A stretch of DNA of 64,000 nucleotides, from the NCBI RefSeq assembly GCF_035590735.1, contig NZ_CP141595.1:4437001-4501000 (forward strand), written 5' to 3'. Every line of letters begins with the position of its first letter. The stretch's first letter is position 1. A model generated the notes under the pieces. The model was given only the letters and a program-made list of their open reading frames with translations, ran no database searches and was not told the origin of the DNA. The DNA is from Rossellomorea aquimaris (GTDB taxonomy: Bacteria; Bacillota; Bacilli; Bacillales; Bacillaceae_B). The translations under genes were made by a program, and so were the position numbers. Below, piece after piece: positions 27,091 through 36,422 of the stretch.

Positions 27091-30000
27091 TTAAATTGAT
27101 TTATAACTGGTTACAACTTGTATATTGCTTCCAAATTTCCTTTTGACTCTGCATTCAATTTCCGCTCCCATAATATCCATTTGAAATGAAAGTATCTTAG
27201 CTAGTCCCCTTGGAACAAAACCAAGTTGCTTATCTTGGTGAAAAATTTGAATTGCAAATGAATCAAATTCATTCTCCTGCTGTCTCTTTAATAATAATTT
27301 CTCTCCCACTTTAATAAGTTTCGCTACCTCAATTCTTTCTGCTTCATACGGTATTCCTTTCACATTGAAGGAATAATTAGTCTTATTAAAATTACTTGTG
27401 GTTTTGTCATTTAGATTAATTTTTGATATTAAATTAAAGATATTACGTATTCCGTAAGTTGAATTTAACCCACACTTATTAATTTCTTCCACTTGAAGAT
27501 TCACAAACCAATTTATAAAGGAACGTAAATCTGTAGGGCCGTCATAAGACTTTGATAAGAGCAAACAATCTTTTCTAGATATCAAACCCATATCCTTCAA
27601 CCACAAAGCATAAGTATCGTTCAATCCACTTTTTATTTTTGCTGGGAGACTTAAAATACTCTTACTAAGACTAGTCCAATCGCGCTGTAATATATACGAT
27701 GCAATGAAGATTACAGATGTAATTCCCCAAGGATATCTATAAGCTAGGCAATCTTCTATGTAAACATTCATTAAATCTGCGTTTTCTTCTCCAACAGAAT
27801 CTGACCACAACTTTCTAAGCGTTTCTAAATCATCCCCATTTATCCACGAAAGTATAAAAGGTTCGAGCTTGGTATTACCCACGATTGAAACGTTTTTTAA
27901 AGTTTCTTTGGGTTGCATTTCTTCACATAATATTAAGCATTTTAATGCTAGCTTTAAAAATTCCACTTCATTTTCTTCATCAAATGCCATACTAAGATTT
28001 TGAGTACTTAGTAAAGTTTCTTCAATTTTCATGCATGAATCAAGAGTTAAACCCGTTCTCGCAAATACAACTTTTCTTTCGCGTGGTTCAATACTCCAAA
28101 AACGATTAGCAGTTTCAAGTAAGATGCTTTTAACATATTGTGAATCTTCATCTATGGATTGTATTTTAAATAAGGTATCTCCTACAAAAGACTCCATTAG
28201 TTGTTGATCTGGAGTATCAACTACTTCTTCCACAAGAAAATTCATAAGTGCAGGTTCAGAGTATTCTGCGATAATGTCTTGTAAAGCTTGTTTAGAAATC
28301 CTTCCTTCACGATGTAATTCCATTGCAACAGTAAATATACTTCTAACGCGCTCAGAATTCAGTGGATTGGAGTATTCATTATATAAAGCTCTATCCCTTG
28401 CAGAATTAATAACAAAAACAACCTGACCTTCTGTCTCTCGCCCTGCTCTACCAGATCTACCAACTATATTCCAAAAATCCCTAACTTTAACTGATAACCG
28501 TTCAGAAGGGTTTGGGATAATATCTAAGGAGTAGACCAGTAAAGTTTTTATTGGTAAATTTACTCCTTGACCAAGCGTATGTGTTGCAACAAGTATTTTT
28601 AACTTTTTTTGCGCGTATTCTCTTTCGACAGCTTTTCTTACTTCATCTGCTAAATCACCAAAATGAGGTGCTACTCCCCTGCTTATACATTGTGTTATTA
28701 TGCTATCCTCTCCATACCACCTAATTGCAGCTTCCAGTGCTTCACTATCATCTATCTTCGGAAAATGCGTTTCAGCATCATAATAATTATCTAAGATATC
28801 GATTAATTTCAAGAATGCTTTTAATACGCTATAGACACCTCCCCCACCACCTCGGCCAACTGTAGCACAATATATAAGTACTGATCCTTCCCGGAGATAC
28901 CGGTACGCTAAAATTGCTGTTGATTCGGATTTGTTGGTAAAATTAGGGAAAACCTTTTCAATAACCCTTTTCTTCTTCTTCCCCCTTGTGATTTTCCAAT
29001 GTAAAGGGTTTATAAAATTCGGAATAAAAATCTTTTTAGATCTACTACCTATGTCTTGAACATAATTATTAAATTCAACTTGGCCATTAGTTCCGATCCA
29101 TGAAAAGTAACCTATTAACCTTCTTGTAGGCTGCCATGCGTGACCATCGTATTGTTTAGGTGAATCTATTTTTGATTGTTCATTATTTATTAGCCATTTT
29201 GCAAACTCATCACTATCAGCATCAGGCATAACTGCTGAAATAAATAAAAATCTGCTGTGTTTTGGTGTAAACCATCTTTTAAGGCGTGTGAGAAGTAATT
29301 CGAATTGTGCTGATCTACTATCTAAATTACCTAAGACATGTCCCTCATCGAATACAAAAAGAGAAATATCATCAAATAACTCAGGCTTTACTCTGATTAA
29401 GAAGTCAACCTTTTCAGGCGTAGCAACTAATACATCAGCTTCTCTTAACCAAAATTGATCAAGTTCATTCAACTCATAACTTCCGGATAGGCTAGAAACT
29501 ACATAGCCTAATTTCGATAAACGACTACTTAAGCTATTTTCCACCTCATTGACAAGTGAACGAAAAGGAGCAATATAAAGGCACTTTTTGTTACTTCCGA
29601 TCTGTTGTAAAATGGATAATTCAGCAATTAAGGTCTTTCCTGCGCTAGTCGGCATTTGAATAATAAAACCTCTGTTATCTTCTAATACACCTTTATTTAT
29701 TGCATTAATTTGGGATTTCCAGAACTCTGATTGAGATAATCTCTCTTCAGGAGGTAGCAGTTTATTATCTGAATAAGGACTTGTAGCAAGCAACCTTAAA
29801 TATGGTTCCCAAATCTCAGATGACTCTTCAATGAATTCCGATAATACTGTCCAAGTTGTACGATGATAAGAAATATGCATTTTAAATTCTAATAATGTTA
29901 ATATAGTTGTGAGAGTCGCATCCCTTAGATTTAGGGCTAAATCCTTTGCTTCCGCTAAATCTTTATAAAAATCGCCATTAACTCCAGTTAACTGAAACTT

Positions 30001-30540
30001 GCTAAATTCACTAATTGCTTTTCTCCAAAAATATTCAATTTCATTATCAGAATCCCCCATAAGTTGCATGTCAGCTGGTTTAATAGCCTGTAGTTGCTTC
30101 CTTAATAGCAAAGTCACTAATGAGAATAAATTATTTACACTTATGTCCAATGATTCATTTTCTTCAATTTTATATTCAAGCGATTTTAATATACACGAAG
30201 AATTAGCTTGAAAACCTGATAAGTCATAGCAAAGTGCAGATAAAACCTTAGCATAATCTTTGTCATATTCTTCAGACATCAAAGAAAAAGTTTCAAATAG
30301 TTCGGCAGAAACTTTAAGTCCTTGCATACATACTGGACTTTCTTTGTGAGTCAAAACTTTGGCACTTGCTGAACTTAGAAATAATGCATAACCCCATATT
30401 GTTGATTCATTATAGGTTGCTTTGAAATTTGCCCCCATTTTTTTTGCAAAAATCTGACCATACTGGTTCCTAAAAAACGAAGAATCTATCAATTCTTCTA
30501 CTTGTTTTTCTTTTTTATTAATATATTCAAGGAGTTCCAT
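27091..30540 (-). CDS. hamB: Hachiman HamB-type helicase with C-terminal HIRAN-like domain
   Basis: About 1149 residues. The N-terminal 280 residues are helical. The SF2 helicase core follows: Walker A MPTSAGKTLIAE, an ATPEKVDFLI motif, DEGH box FVFDEGHVLG, SAVMPD motif III and motif VI GRSGRAGR (Ski2-like). Beside a HamA/DUF1837 protein this is the Hachiman anti-phage pair. The last 90 residues (VKGIPYEAERIE..., LKRQQENEFDSFAIQIF, GFVPRGLAKIL) look like a HIRAN domain, which binds DNA ends in other helicases. I chose ATG 30540 (GGGGAGG 9 bases upstream) over 30561. It overlaps the hamA 3' end by 14 bp. Confidence 0.88.
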   Translation of the reverse strand: MELLEYINKKEKQVEELIDSSFFRNQYGQIFAKKMGANFKATYNESTIWGYALFLSSASAKVLTHKESPVCMQGLKVSAELFETFSLMSEEYDKDYAKVLSALCYDLSGFQANSSCILKSLEYKIEENESLDISVNNLFSLVTLLLRKQLQAIKPADMQLMGDSDNEIEYFWRKAISEFSKFQLTGVNGDFYKDLAEAKDLALNLRDATLTTILTLLEFKMHISYHRTTWTVLSEFIEESSEIWEPYLRLLATSPYSDNKLLPPEERLSQSEFWKSQINAINKGVLEDNRGFIIQMPTSAGKTLIAELSILQQIGSNKKCLYIAPFRSLVNEVENSLSSRLSKLGYVVSSLSGSYELNELDQFWLREADVLVATPEKVDFLIRVKPELFDDISLFVFDEGHVLGNLDSRSAQFELLLTRLKRWFTPKHSRFLFISAVMPDADSDEFAKWLINNEQSKIDSPKQYDGHAWQPTRRLIGYFSWIGTNGQVEFNNYVQDIGSRSKKIFIPNFINPLHWKITRGKKKKRVIEKVFPNFTNKSESTAILAYRYLREGSVLIYCATVGRGGGGGVYSVLKAFLKLIDILDNYYDAETHFPKIDDSEALEAAIRWYGEDSIITQCISRGVAPHFGDLADEVRKAVEREYAQKKLKILVATHTLGQGVNLPIKTLLVYSLDIIPNPSERLSVKVRDFWNIVGRSGRAGRETEGQVVFVINSARDRALYNEYSNPLNSERVRSIFTVAMELHREGRISKQALQDIIAEYSEPALMNFLVEEVVDTPDQQLMESFVGDTLFKIQSIDEDSQYVKSILLETANRFWSIEPRERKVVFARTGLTLDSCMKIEETLLSTQNLSMAFDEENEVEFLKLALKCLILCEEMQPKETLKNVSIVGNTKLEPFILSWINGDDLETLRKLWSDSVGEENADLMNVYIEDCLAYRYPWGITSVIFIASYILQRDWTSLSKSILSLPAKIKSGLNDTYALWLKDMGLISRKDCLLLSKSYDGPTDLRSFINWFVNLQVEEINKCGLNSTYGIRNIFNLISKINLNDKTTSNFNKTNYSFNVKGIPYEAERIEVAKLIKVGEKLLLKRQQENEFDSFAIQIFHQDKQLGFVPRGLAKILSFQMDIMGAEIECRVKRKFGSNIQVVTSYKSI

Positions 30541-31339
30541 AAACAATTTCCTCCCCAACATCAGGTACTAGTGAAAAACAATGATTTGCTAATTCGTCAA
30601 GTTCGTCAATGAGTAAAACATTAAAATTTAGTCCGTGATTTAGTCCTTTGAATTTATCTAGTTCTATTATTATATCTTCATTCCATAAACTCTTTTCATG
30701 TACCAAAAAGATATGATGGTCAGTTGGGAAATTGGCCTTTTGTAGCACTATTTCATCAAATTGATCAGAAAGATCATAATTACCTTCATTAAAATAGAGA
30801 GTAGACATAAAATCTGCAATTGTAATAATAGAAGATGTATCATTTATATAAAGTGAGTCATGAGCTTTTACACCAATTTGTTTATCGTATGTAATTTTTG
30901 TCTTTGTTTCGCATATACAGAGGCTACGGACCTTTCCAGCGTCATCAAGTTGAACACCAAATACATCTATACCAAAAGAAGATTTTTTCCTATTAAGCTT
31001 ATACCTTAGTTTTATTAATGCAGTTTCTAAATTCATAACATCTCGTAAAAATAAACTTGAAACAATTTCTCCCCAGTCGCCACGTCGAACATTTTTATCT
31101 ATTACCGTAGATAAGTCAGGGAATACTTCATTCTTCAAATATTCACGTAATTCATCCTTTTTCCTTTTAAGATACCTTCTTTTTAAGTGTTCTGGATTTT
31201 TATATGCTATAAGCAGTTCCCCAGCAAGCCATGATGGAAATAACTTTTCTTCTCTCACTTCTGTTTCGGAAACATCTATTATATTAAATTTATATCCATG
31301 ATTACTTCGCTTCGAATGGTTAAGCCAGTCTCGTATCAT
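30527..31339 (-). CDS. hamA: Hachiman HamA (DUF1837 nuclease)
   Basis: The 270-residue protein matches DUF1837/HamA: GDWGEIVSSLFLRDVMN, then LRYKLNRKKSSFGIDVFGV and LCICETKTK. The GID...E-x-K arrangement fits a PD-(D/E)xK-like nuclease site. In Hachiman (and the related AbpAB pair) HamA is the DNase restrained by the HamB helicase until foreign or damaged DNA is sensed. It is translationally linked to hamB. It is divergent from the next defence candidate at 31541, with a 200-bp shared promoter region. Confidence 0.88.
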   Translation of the reverse strand: MIRDWLNHSKRSNHGYKFNIIDVSETEVREEKLFPSWLAGELLIAYKNPEHLKRRYLKRKKDELREYLKNEVFPDLSTVIDKNVRRGDWGEIVSSLFLRDVMNLETALIKLRYKLNRKKSSFGIDVFGVQLDDAGKVRSLCICETKTKITYDKQIGVKAHDSLYINDTSSIITIADFMSTLYFNEGNYDLSDQFDEIVLQKANFPTDHHIFLVHEKSLWNEDIIIELDKFKGLNHGLNFNVLLIDELDELANHCFSLVPDVGEEIVYGTP

Positions 31340-31540
31340 ATAGAGTCCCCCGTTTTAAAGTAATTCTAATTCAATTTTACCCTAACTAACAAATATATCC
31401 AACGTTTAAACTTTTTAGTAATTAGTCCCTAGAGTGTTTTCTCTAGTTTGCTAGATGAACTGTTCAAATCCATATATTTCTAATTTATAGACATAATTTA
31501 TGATACTATTATCTTAAAAAGAAACAATGAGGCTACAAAT

Positions 31541-33187
31541 ATGAATGAATTAGTATTTGAAAACAGAGATTTCACACAGACTTCAGACTATATCGTTAAG
31601 CAGGTTCATCTAAATAATCATCCAATCGTCTATATTCTCTATAATGAGAAAAAAAGGCCGTCCGCTTATATCGGACAAACCGTTCAGGCCACTAGAAGGT
31701 TAAAAAATCATTTAGAAGATAAAAAACGAAAAAATTTGAACCGCTCTATTTTGATTGGACATAAGAAGTTTAATCAATCAGCCACGTATAATATTGAATC
31801 AAATTTGATTAACTTTTTTATTGCCGATAGCTACTATCAACTACAAAATGTTAGTCAGACTAGATCAAGAGAAAAGCACAATTATTATGAGAAATCATTC
31901 TATAATGAAAAGCTTTTTCAAGAAATTTGGGAGAAGCTTCGTGAAGAGAAAATTGTGAGTGATACCCTTGAAAATCTTAGGAACAAAGACATTTATAAAC
32001 TATCACCCTATAAAGAATTGTCACCTCTGCAGCTGGATATTAAAAATGAAATTCTTGATTTCTGTAAAGAACATATCAAGTTAGAAGGCAACCATGTGAT
32101 TACAGTTGTAGGAGATGCCGGGACAGGTAAAAGTGTTTTATTAAGCTCTTTGTTTAATACTCTTCAGGATTTTTCTAAGGATAGCAGTTCTCTCTTACAA
32201 GGAACCGATAATTACTTACTTGTGAATAATGGCGAGATGCTGAAGACATATAAAAATATTGCTACCAGCTTGCCGAATATTAAGAAAAGAAATCTAATGA
32301 AGCCAACACCATTCATTAATGAGAAAGCGAAGTCTGGAGCTCTAGCAGATATTGTTCTTATAGATGAAGCCCATCTTCTTTTGACAAAGGAAGATTCTTA
32401 TAATAACTTCAACTATAAAAATCAATTGGATGAAATCATAAAACGAAGCAAAATTACTATTGTTATCTTTGATCCTAAACAAGTATTGAAAATTAAAAGC
32501 TATTGGAACGACAGTTTGCTCGAGGAAATTACAAAACACTATTCTGCCAAAACTGTAAAGTTAACAGACCAAATGAGGATGAATGCCAGTCCTGAAACAA
32601 TAAATTGGATTGATCACTTTGTCGCCAAAAAAATACTTTCACTTCCGATAGAAACAGACTCATCATTTGAGTTTAAGATTTTCAAAGATGCTGAGTCGTT
32701 TAAAACAGCTATTGGAAGGAAAAATACTGAAGTTGGACTATCGCGTATTGTCTCAACCTTTGACTATTTACATAAGAAAGATAAGAAATCGTATATTGTA
32801 GATGAAGAAGGAATAAACATGCCCTGGAATAACACAATGAATAATGTGGCTTGGGCTGAGAATCCGGAATCGATTAGAGAAGTCGGTTCTATCTATACTG
32901 TGCAAGGCTTTGATCTTAACTTTGTCGGTGTAGTTCTTGGCCCCTCCGTTAGCTATAATGAAGAGGAAGACAAGCTAGTTATTGATCCCTCTAGATATAA
33001 AGATACAGGGGCATTTGCTTCACGCTCTGACTTATCACCAGAGAAGAACCAAGAAATTAAGGAAGAAATCATCCTCAATTCCATCAACGTCTTAATGAAG
33101 AGAGGAATTCACGGCTTATATATTTATGCTACAGACCCTATATTAAGAAAACATCTATTAGATTTAGAAAGGAGAGGAAAGGTTTGA
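31541..33187 (+). CDS. GIY-YIG nuclease fused to DUF2075-type ATPase
   Basis: The 548-residue protein starts with a GIY-YIG endonuclease domain (about 25-120: IVYILYNEKKRPSAYIGQTV, then RRLKNH and the catalytic Glu in YNIESNLINFF). A DUF2075 (Schlafen-helicase-like) P-loop domain follows: Walker A VVGDAGTGKSVLL near 190, DEAH-type Walker B VLIDEAHLLL near 270, QMRMN and YTVQGFDLNFVGVVLG. The gene's last codons overlap a MazG-like gene by 4 bp. Nuclease-ATPase fusions of this kind in islands usually act against phage or foreign DNA; I cannot match this pair to a named system. The ATG has only a weak upstream site (AATGAGGC). Confidence 0.82.
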   Translation: MNELVFENRDFTQTSDYIVKQVHLNNHPIVYILYNEKKRPSAYIGQTVQATRRLKNHLEDKKRKNLNRSILIGHKKFNQSATYNIESNLINFFIADSYYQLQNVSQTRSREKHNYYEKSFYNEKLFQEIWEKLREEKIVSDTLENLRNKDIYKLSPYKELSPLQLDIKNEILDFCKEHIKLEGNHVITVVGDAGTGKSVLLSSLFNTLQDFSKDSSSLLQGTDNYLLVNNGEMLKTYKNIATSLPNIKKRNLMKPTPFINEKAKSGALADIVLIDEAHLLLTKEDSYNNFNYKNQLDEIIKRSKITIVIFDPKQVLKIKSYWNDSLLEEITKHYSAKTVKLTDQMRMNASPETINWIDHFVAKKILSLPIETDSSFEFKIFKDAESFKTAIGRKNTEVGLSRIVSTFDYLHKKDKKSYIVDEEGINMPWNNTMNNVAWAENPESIREVGSIYTVQGFDLNFVGVVLGPSVSYNEEEDKLVIDPSRYKDTGAFASRSDLSPEKNQEIKEEIILNSINVLMKRGIHGLYIYATDPILRKHLLDLERRGKV

Positions 33188-33486
33188 CCGAAATTCAACA
33201 ATTAATCAATAAAATAAACAAATTCCGAGATGAGCGTAACTGGAGACAATATCACAATCCCAAAGACCTTTCTATTTCTATTTCTATTGAAGCAGCCGAA
33301 CTACTTGAAGACTTTCAATGGATCAGTAGCAAGGAAGCAATAGAAACTAATAAAGAAAACATCCGTGAAGAAATAGCGGATGTCTTAATCTACTCTTTAA
33401 TGTTGTGTTCTGACCTTGATTTGGATATTAAAGAGATTGTAGAGGAGAAACTCTTAAAGAATGGAAAGAAGTATCCTATTGATTAA
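33184..33486 (+). CDS. MazG-like nucleotide pyrophosphohydrolase
   Basis: The 100-residue helical protein has the MazG NTP-pyrophosphatase signature: IEAAELLEDFQW (ExxE) and IREEIADVLIYSLML (ExxD), the Mg-binding acidic residues. It starts at TTG 33184, overlapping the upstream TGA as TTGA, with GGAGAGGAAAGG just upstream, so translation is coupled to the GIY-YIG-DUF2075 gene. MazG enzymes hydrolyse (d)NTPs or alarmones to the monophosphate plus PPi. Here it could change nucleotide pools during infection or act on a signal made by or for its partner (inference). Confidence 0.88.
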   Translation: MTEIQQLINKINKFRDERNWRQYHNPKDLSISISIEAAELLEDFQWISSKEAIETNKENIREEIADVLIYSLMLCSDLDLDIKEIVEEKLLKNGKKYPID

Positions 33487-33587
33487 AATAAGATACTTCC
33501 GCTTCCACATTTATTTATATTATGGGATAACAGGATCATCCGTTTCCTAACTTGATAGTGAAGAAAGAATGATAGTATAAATTATAG

Positions 33588-35091
33588 CTAACTAACAGGA
33601 TTAACCAATTCATTAACCTCTTCTAAATCAAAATGATAAATAACATCTTTTATACGACGATCTTTTGTTTTTTCTCCTCTAGTTACGTGAATTTCTTTAA
33701 TAACAGAATGAAAAAACAATTTCTTTTCATCATCAGAAAGTGTATGGTAAAAATCCTCAAAATTCTTAATAGAACATTCTATAATATCCATTATAGATCC
33801 ATTTCGTTTCAACTCTACTTGCTTAGCGATGTTAGCAAGATTACTGTTTATTTTGTTTATTTCAGCTTGCTTTGTTGCTAAATGGGACTTTATCATATCG
33901 GTATCTAGATTAAGTGATGTGTCACTAGAATGTTCCATTATTTTTAACATCTCTCTTTCTAACCTTCCTATCTGTTTTTTTAGTTTACTGGCTTCTTTCT
34001 CCAAAGGATTTAATTCATAGCCTAATATTGACTGTGTTACTGAGTAAACAGTTGAGGGAGAAACTTTTCTTTTAAGCTGATGCAGGAAATCTTTAAGTAC
34101 AAACTCCTCAGCATACTCCTTTTTAATGAGGTTAGAAGAACAGACACTTCTACCACTGTTTTTATTTTTATTGCATTGGTAATACTTGTATTTCTGACTG
34201 CTATTCCCTTGAACCATAGAGCCCCCGCATTGAGGACATTTAAGTATTCCGCTAAGCGGATAGGACCCTGGATGTATCTTTCGAGGTGTATAACTTCTTG
34301 CTTGCATTACCTTTCTAGTTTCATCCCACAATGACTTTTCAATGATTGGAGTATGTTTCCCTTTAGTAAATTTACCCCGCCATTTAGTATTACCTATATA
34401 TTGTTGATTCTGTAGCACAGTTTTAATAGCATTAACTGTCCATTCATTATCATTTTTAGTCTTTATACCTTGGATATTAAGGTTAGCAGCAATTTTTTTA
34501 AACCCCCACTTTTCTGAGGCACACTTTTTGAATATATATCTGACAACTTTCGCTTCCTTAGGAAGTATTGATAATTTTTTATTTATTACTTTATATCCAA
34601 AGACTTTCCCACCTAAAAACTCTCCATCTTCAGCTCTTTTTTCCATTCCGGAATTCGTCCGAAATGAGATGAATTCCCTCTCCAATTCAGCAACCAATGA
34701 CAAAACATGAACAAGAATCTTTGCCGTTGGATCCTCTGTATTTATACGGTCGGCTATTGATATGATATGTTTGTCAACTGCATTAAGCTGTTTCATAAAA
34801 TACAATGTATCTAACGAATCACGGGACAATCTGTCTTGCTTGTAGACAATTATGTAATCTATTTCTTCATATTCATCTAAAACTCGGCTATACATTTGAA
34901 TAAACCCGTCCCTACCTTTGAATGAACTACCCGACTTTAAATCATCAACGTAAAACGTCAACTAGTTCAATATCATTCTGCATGCAATACTTAATAATCT
35001 CATCTTCTTGCTTTTCCAAGGACGTGTTCCCAAAGTCCTTTTCCGGCCTTGGACTTCTCCGTTTATATCCTACCGCTCTTTTCTTCTTCAT
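33588..35091 (-). pseudogene. Large serine recombinase, frameshifted near the N-terminus
   Basis: From ATG 35091 the frame reads MKKKRAVGYKRRSPRPEKDF, with the Y-x-R-x-S catalytic motif, and runs to ELVDVLR before a TGA near 34955. The rest continues in the next frame as YVDDLKSGSSFKGRDGF, then VYKQDRLSRDSLDT, a recombinase domain, a zinc ribbon (CPQCGGS...C...C) and a coiled coil. Removing one base between VDV and VDD would restore a protein of about 500 residues. The downstream frame alone (457 codons from a TTG) lacks the catalytic Ser, so the gene as read is probably inactive. It may also reflect a sequencing error. Confidence 0.8.
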
Positions 35092-35273
35092 TATAATTCC
35101 TCACTTTCTTTTTTAAGCTGCTTCTCTATGTGGCTCGAATACTTTATTATTAAATCCGCGAAGTTGTGTAAAAAGTCTGAAGCCTTAACCTTCTCCAAAT
35201 CTTTTTCACTCGTTAAAACTGATCTATAATGCTGGTTGTAATCAACTGGTATGTTTCTCTTCATATACAACAC
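35091..35273 (-). CDS. Small hypothetical protein coupled to recombinase
   Basis: A 57-60 residue helical, charged protein (MKRNIPVDYNQHYRSVL start at ATG 35264; ends KQLKKESEEL). GAGGTGTT precedes the internal ATG. Its stop codon overlaps the recombinase start as TAATG. A tiny ORF also precedes the 456-residue recombinase, so such proteins may be a recurring partner. I recognise no family. Confidence 0.6.
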   Translation of the reverse strand: MLYMKRNIPVDYNQHYRSVLTSEKDLEKVKASDFLHNFADLIIKYSSHIEKQLKKESEEL

Positions 35274-35345
35274 CTCTTTAAATTGTTATTCGCTAGAAAT
35301 CTTCAGCAAAAATTAATGACTGAATCAGGGGTCATTTAGACAAAA

Positions 35346-35411
35346 AAGCACCGCTAACAATATCTGAAGAAAAGAAATAGATGTTCTTCAAATACATCGT
35401 TAGCGGTGCTT
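35346..35411 (-). terminator. Long-loop terminator-like hairpin A
   Basis: A perfect 13-bp stem (35346-35358 aagcaccgctaac with 35399-35411) closes a 40-base loop that can fold further (gaagaa/ttcttc). On the minus strand it ends in GCTTTTTTGTC, a U-run. It lies between two recombinase-cassette transcripts. Confidence 0.8.
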
Positions 35412-35502
35412 CCGCATAGTATAGGTTTTATATTAAAATTCCATTTGGTTAAAGAGTGTCTTTACTATTTTATGACAGCCCTCTCAATCTTCATAATCCC
35501 TG

Positions 35503-35844
35503 TTATTGTTCATCAGATAATACAATAAGTTTTGCATTGTGATTTCTTAGGAGTGCTTGGAAATAAAGTACCTCCTTTACATCTCGACTAATTCTGGTTA
35601 AGCAGCCAACGAGAACCGTTTTAATAATTCCAATTTCTATTAAATATAAAAGATTCCGTAAGCCAGCTAATTCTCGCACAGGGGTGTTTCCTGATTTTCC
35701 TGATGCATGAGTATCTGCAATAATTCTCAATGACATGGAATTGTCATTAGCATACTTTCCCCCCATTAACCTTTGTAATTCTAAGGATTCCTTAGCGTTA
35801 TTAGCTGAGCGAATATATAAGACACTCTCTACTTCATTATTCAT
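35503..35844 (-). CDS. Resolvase-domain-only protein, catalytic Ser replaced
   Basis: The 113-residue product is a serine-resolvase catalytic domain without DNA-binding domain. The N-terminus reads VLYIRSANNAKESLELQRL, and a CLTRISRDVKEVLYF stretch matches the usual DRLSRD motif. When aligned on Y-x-R-x-S, the nucleophile position holds Ala (YIRSA), so it is probably not catalytic, although the adjacent Ser leaves doubt. AAAGGATG is 10 bases upstream of the ATG. It is the last gene before hairpin A. It may be a regulatory subunit of a neighbouring recombinase or a decayed remnant. Confidence 0.7.
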   Translation of the reverse strand: MNNEVESVLYIRSANNAKESLELQRLMGGKYANDNSMSLRIIADTHASGKSGNTPVRELAGLRNLLYLIEIGIIKTVLVGCLTRISRDVKEVLYFQALLRNHNAKLIVLSDEQ

Positions 35845-35967
35845 TGTGAGTTCATCCTTTCAGTAATCTACTGTTTTATCTGTGGAACCCGAAACCCTCA
35901 GATTAGAGGATCATCAACAGCAGGTTGAGGTGAGTTGGATATTTGTTCAAATATTATTAACTCCAAG

Positions 35968-36189
35968 CTACCTAGAAATTCTTTTTAGATACTCTTCCAT
36001 AATTAGACCATGAACCCTTGGGAGATTTTGATAATCATACTTGGTTTCTAGAAGTTGTTTAACCATAGCATGATTAATTTCTTCATTTTGAATTTGTGTT
36101 TTCCCCATTACAAGTTGTTCCTTAGTTGCTACCCTTATATATCCAACTGCTGGTTTAAGTTTTCTTGGTTCTGATAAAGAATTATACAT
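35968..36189 (-). CDS. Truncated resolvase-like mini-protein with Ser-to-Ala change
   Basis: The 73-residue ORF has an excellent AAGGAGGT site 6 bases before ATG 36189. Its first half copies the start of a serine recombinase (PAVGYIRVATKEQ), but Ala replaces the nucleophilic Ser of YIRVST. The frame ends before any DRLSR motif. So it cannot be an enzyme on its own. It could be an accessory or dominant regulator, or a fragment. The PAVGY-R start resembles that of the 519-residue recombinase upstream (PAVGYLRNS). Confidence 0.6.
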   Translation of the reverse strand: MYNSLSEPRKLKPAVGYIRVATKEQLVMGKTQIQNEEINHAMVKQLLETKYDYQNLPRVHGLIMEEYLKRISR

Positions 36190-36422
36190 TTGAATACCTC
36201 CTTACACCCTATGATAATTGGGGCTTGTTCTAATGGCGAACATAAGCGATAAATTTTTTAAAAGATTATTCAATACCGTTTAAAATTTCGGTTTTTTGAC
36301 CATAAAGTAAATAACAAGTTCGATTTTACAACCGGAAAAGTATCCTTTTGTGGTTACTTCACCGATAGACCCTCTCCAAAATCCATTGATATCAAGGGAT
36401 TTTGGAGATAGGATGTTTTAGT
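36190..36422. other. Intergenic spacer with palindrome
   Basis: The only structure I see is ctccaaaatcc (36374-36384) pairing with ggattttggag (36397-36407), a palindrome just past the recombinase stop with no U-run. It could be a weak terminator or a recombination site. Confidence 0.45.
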
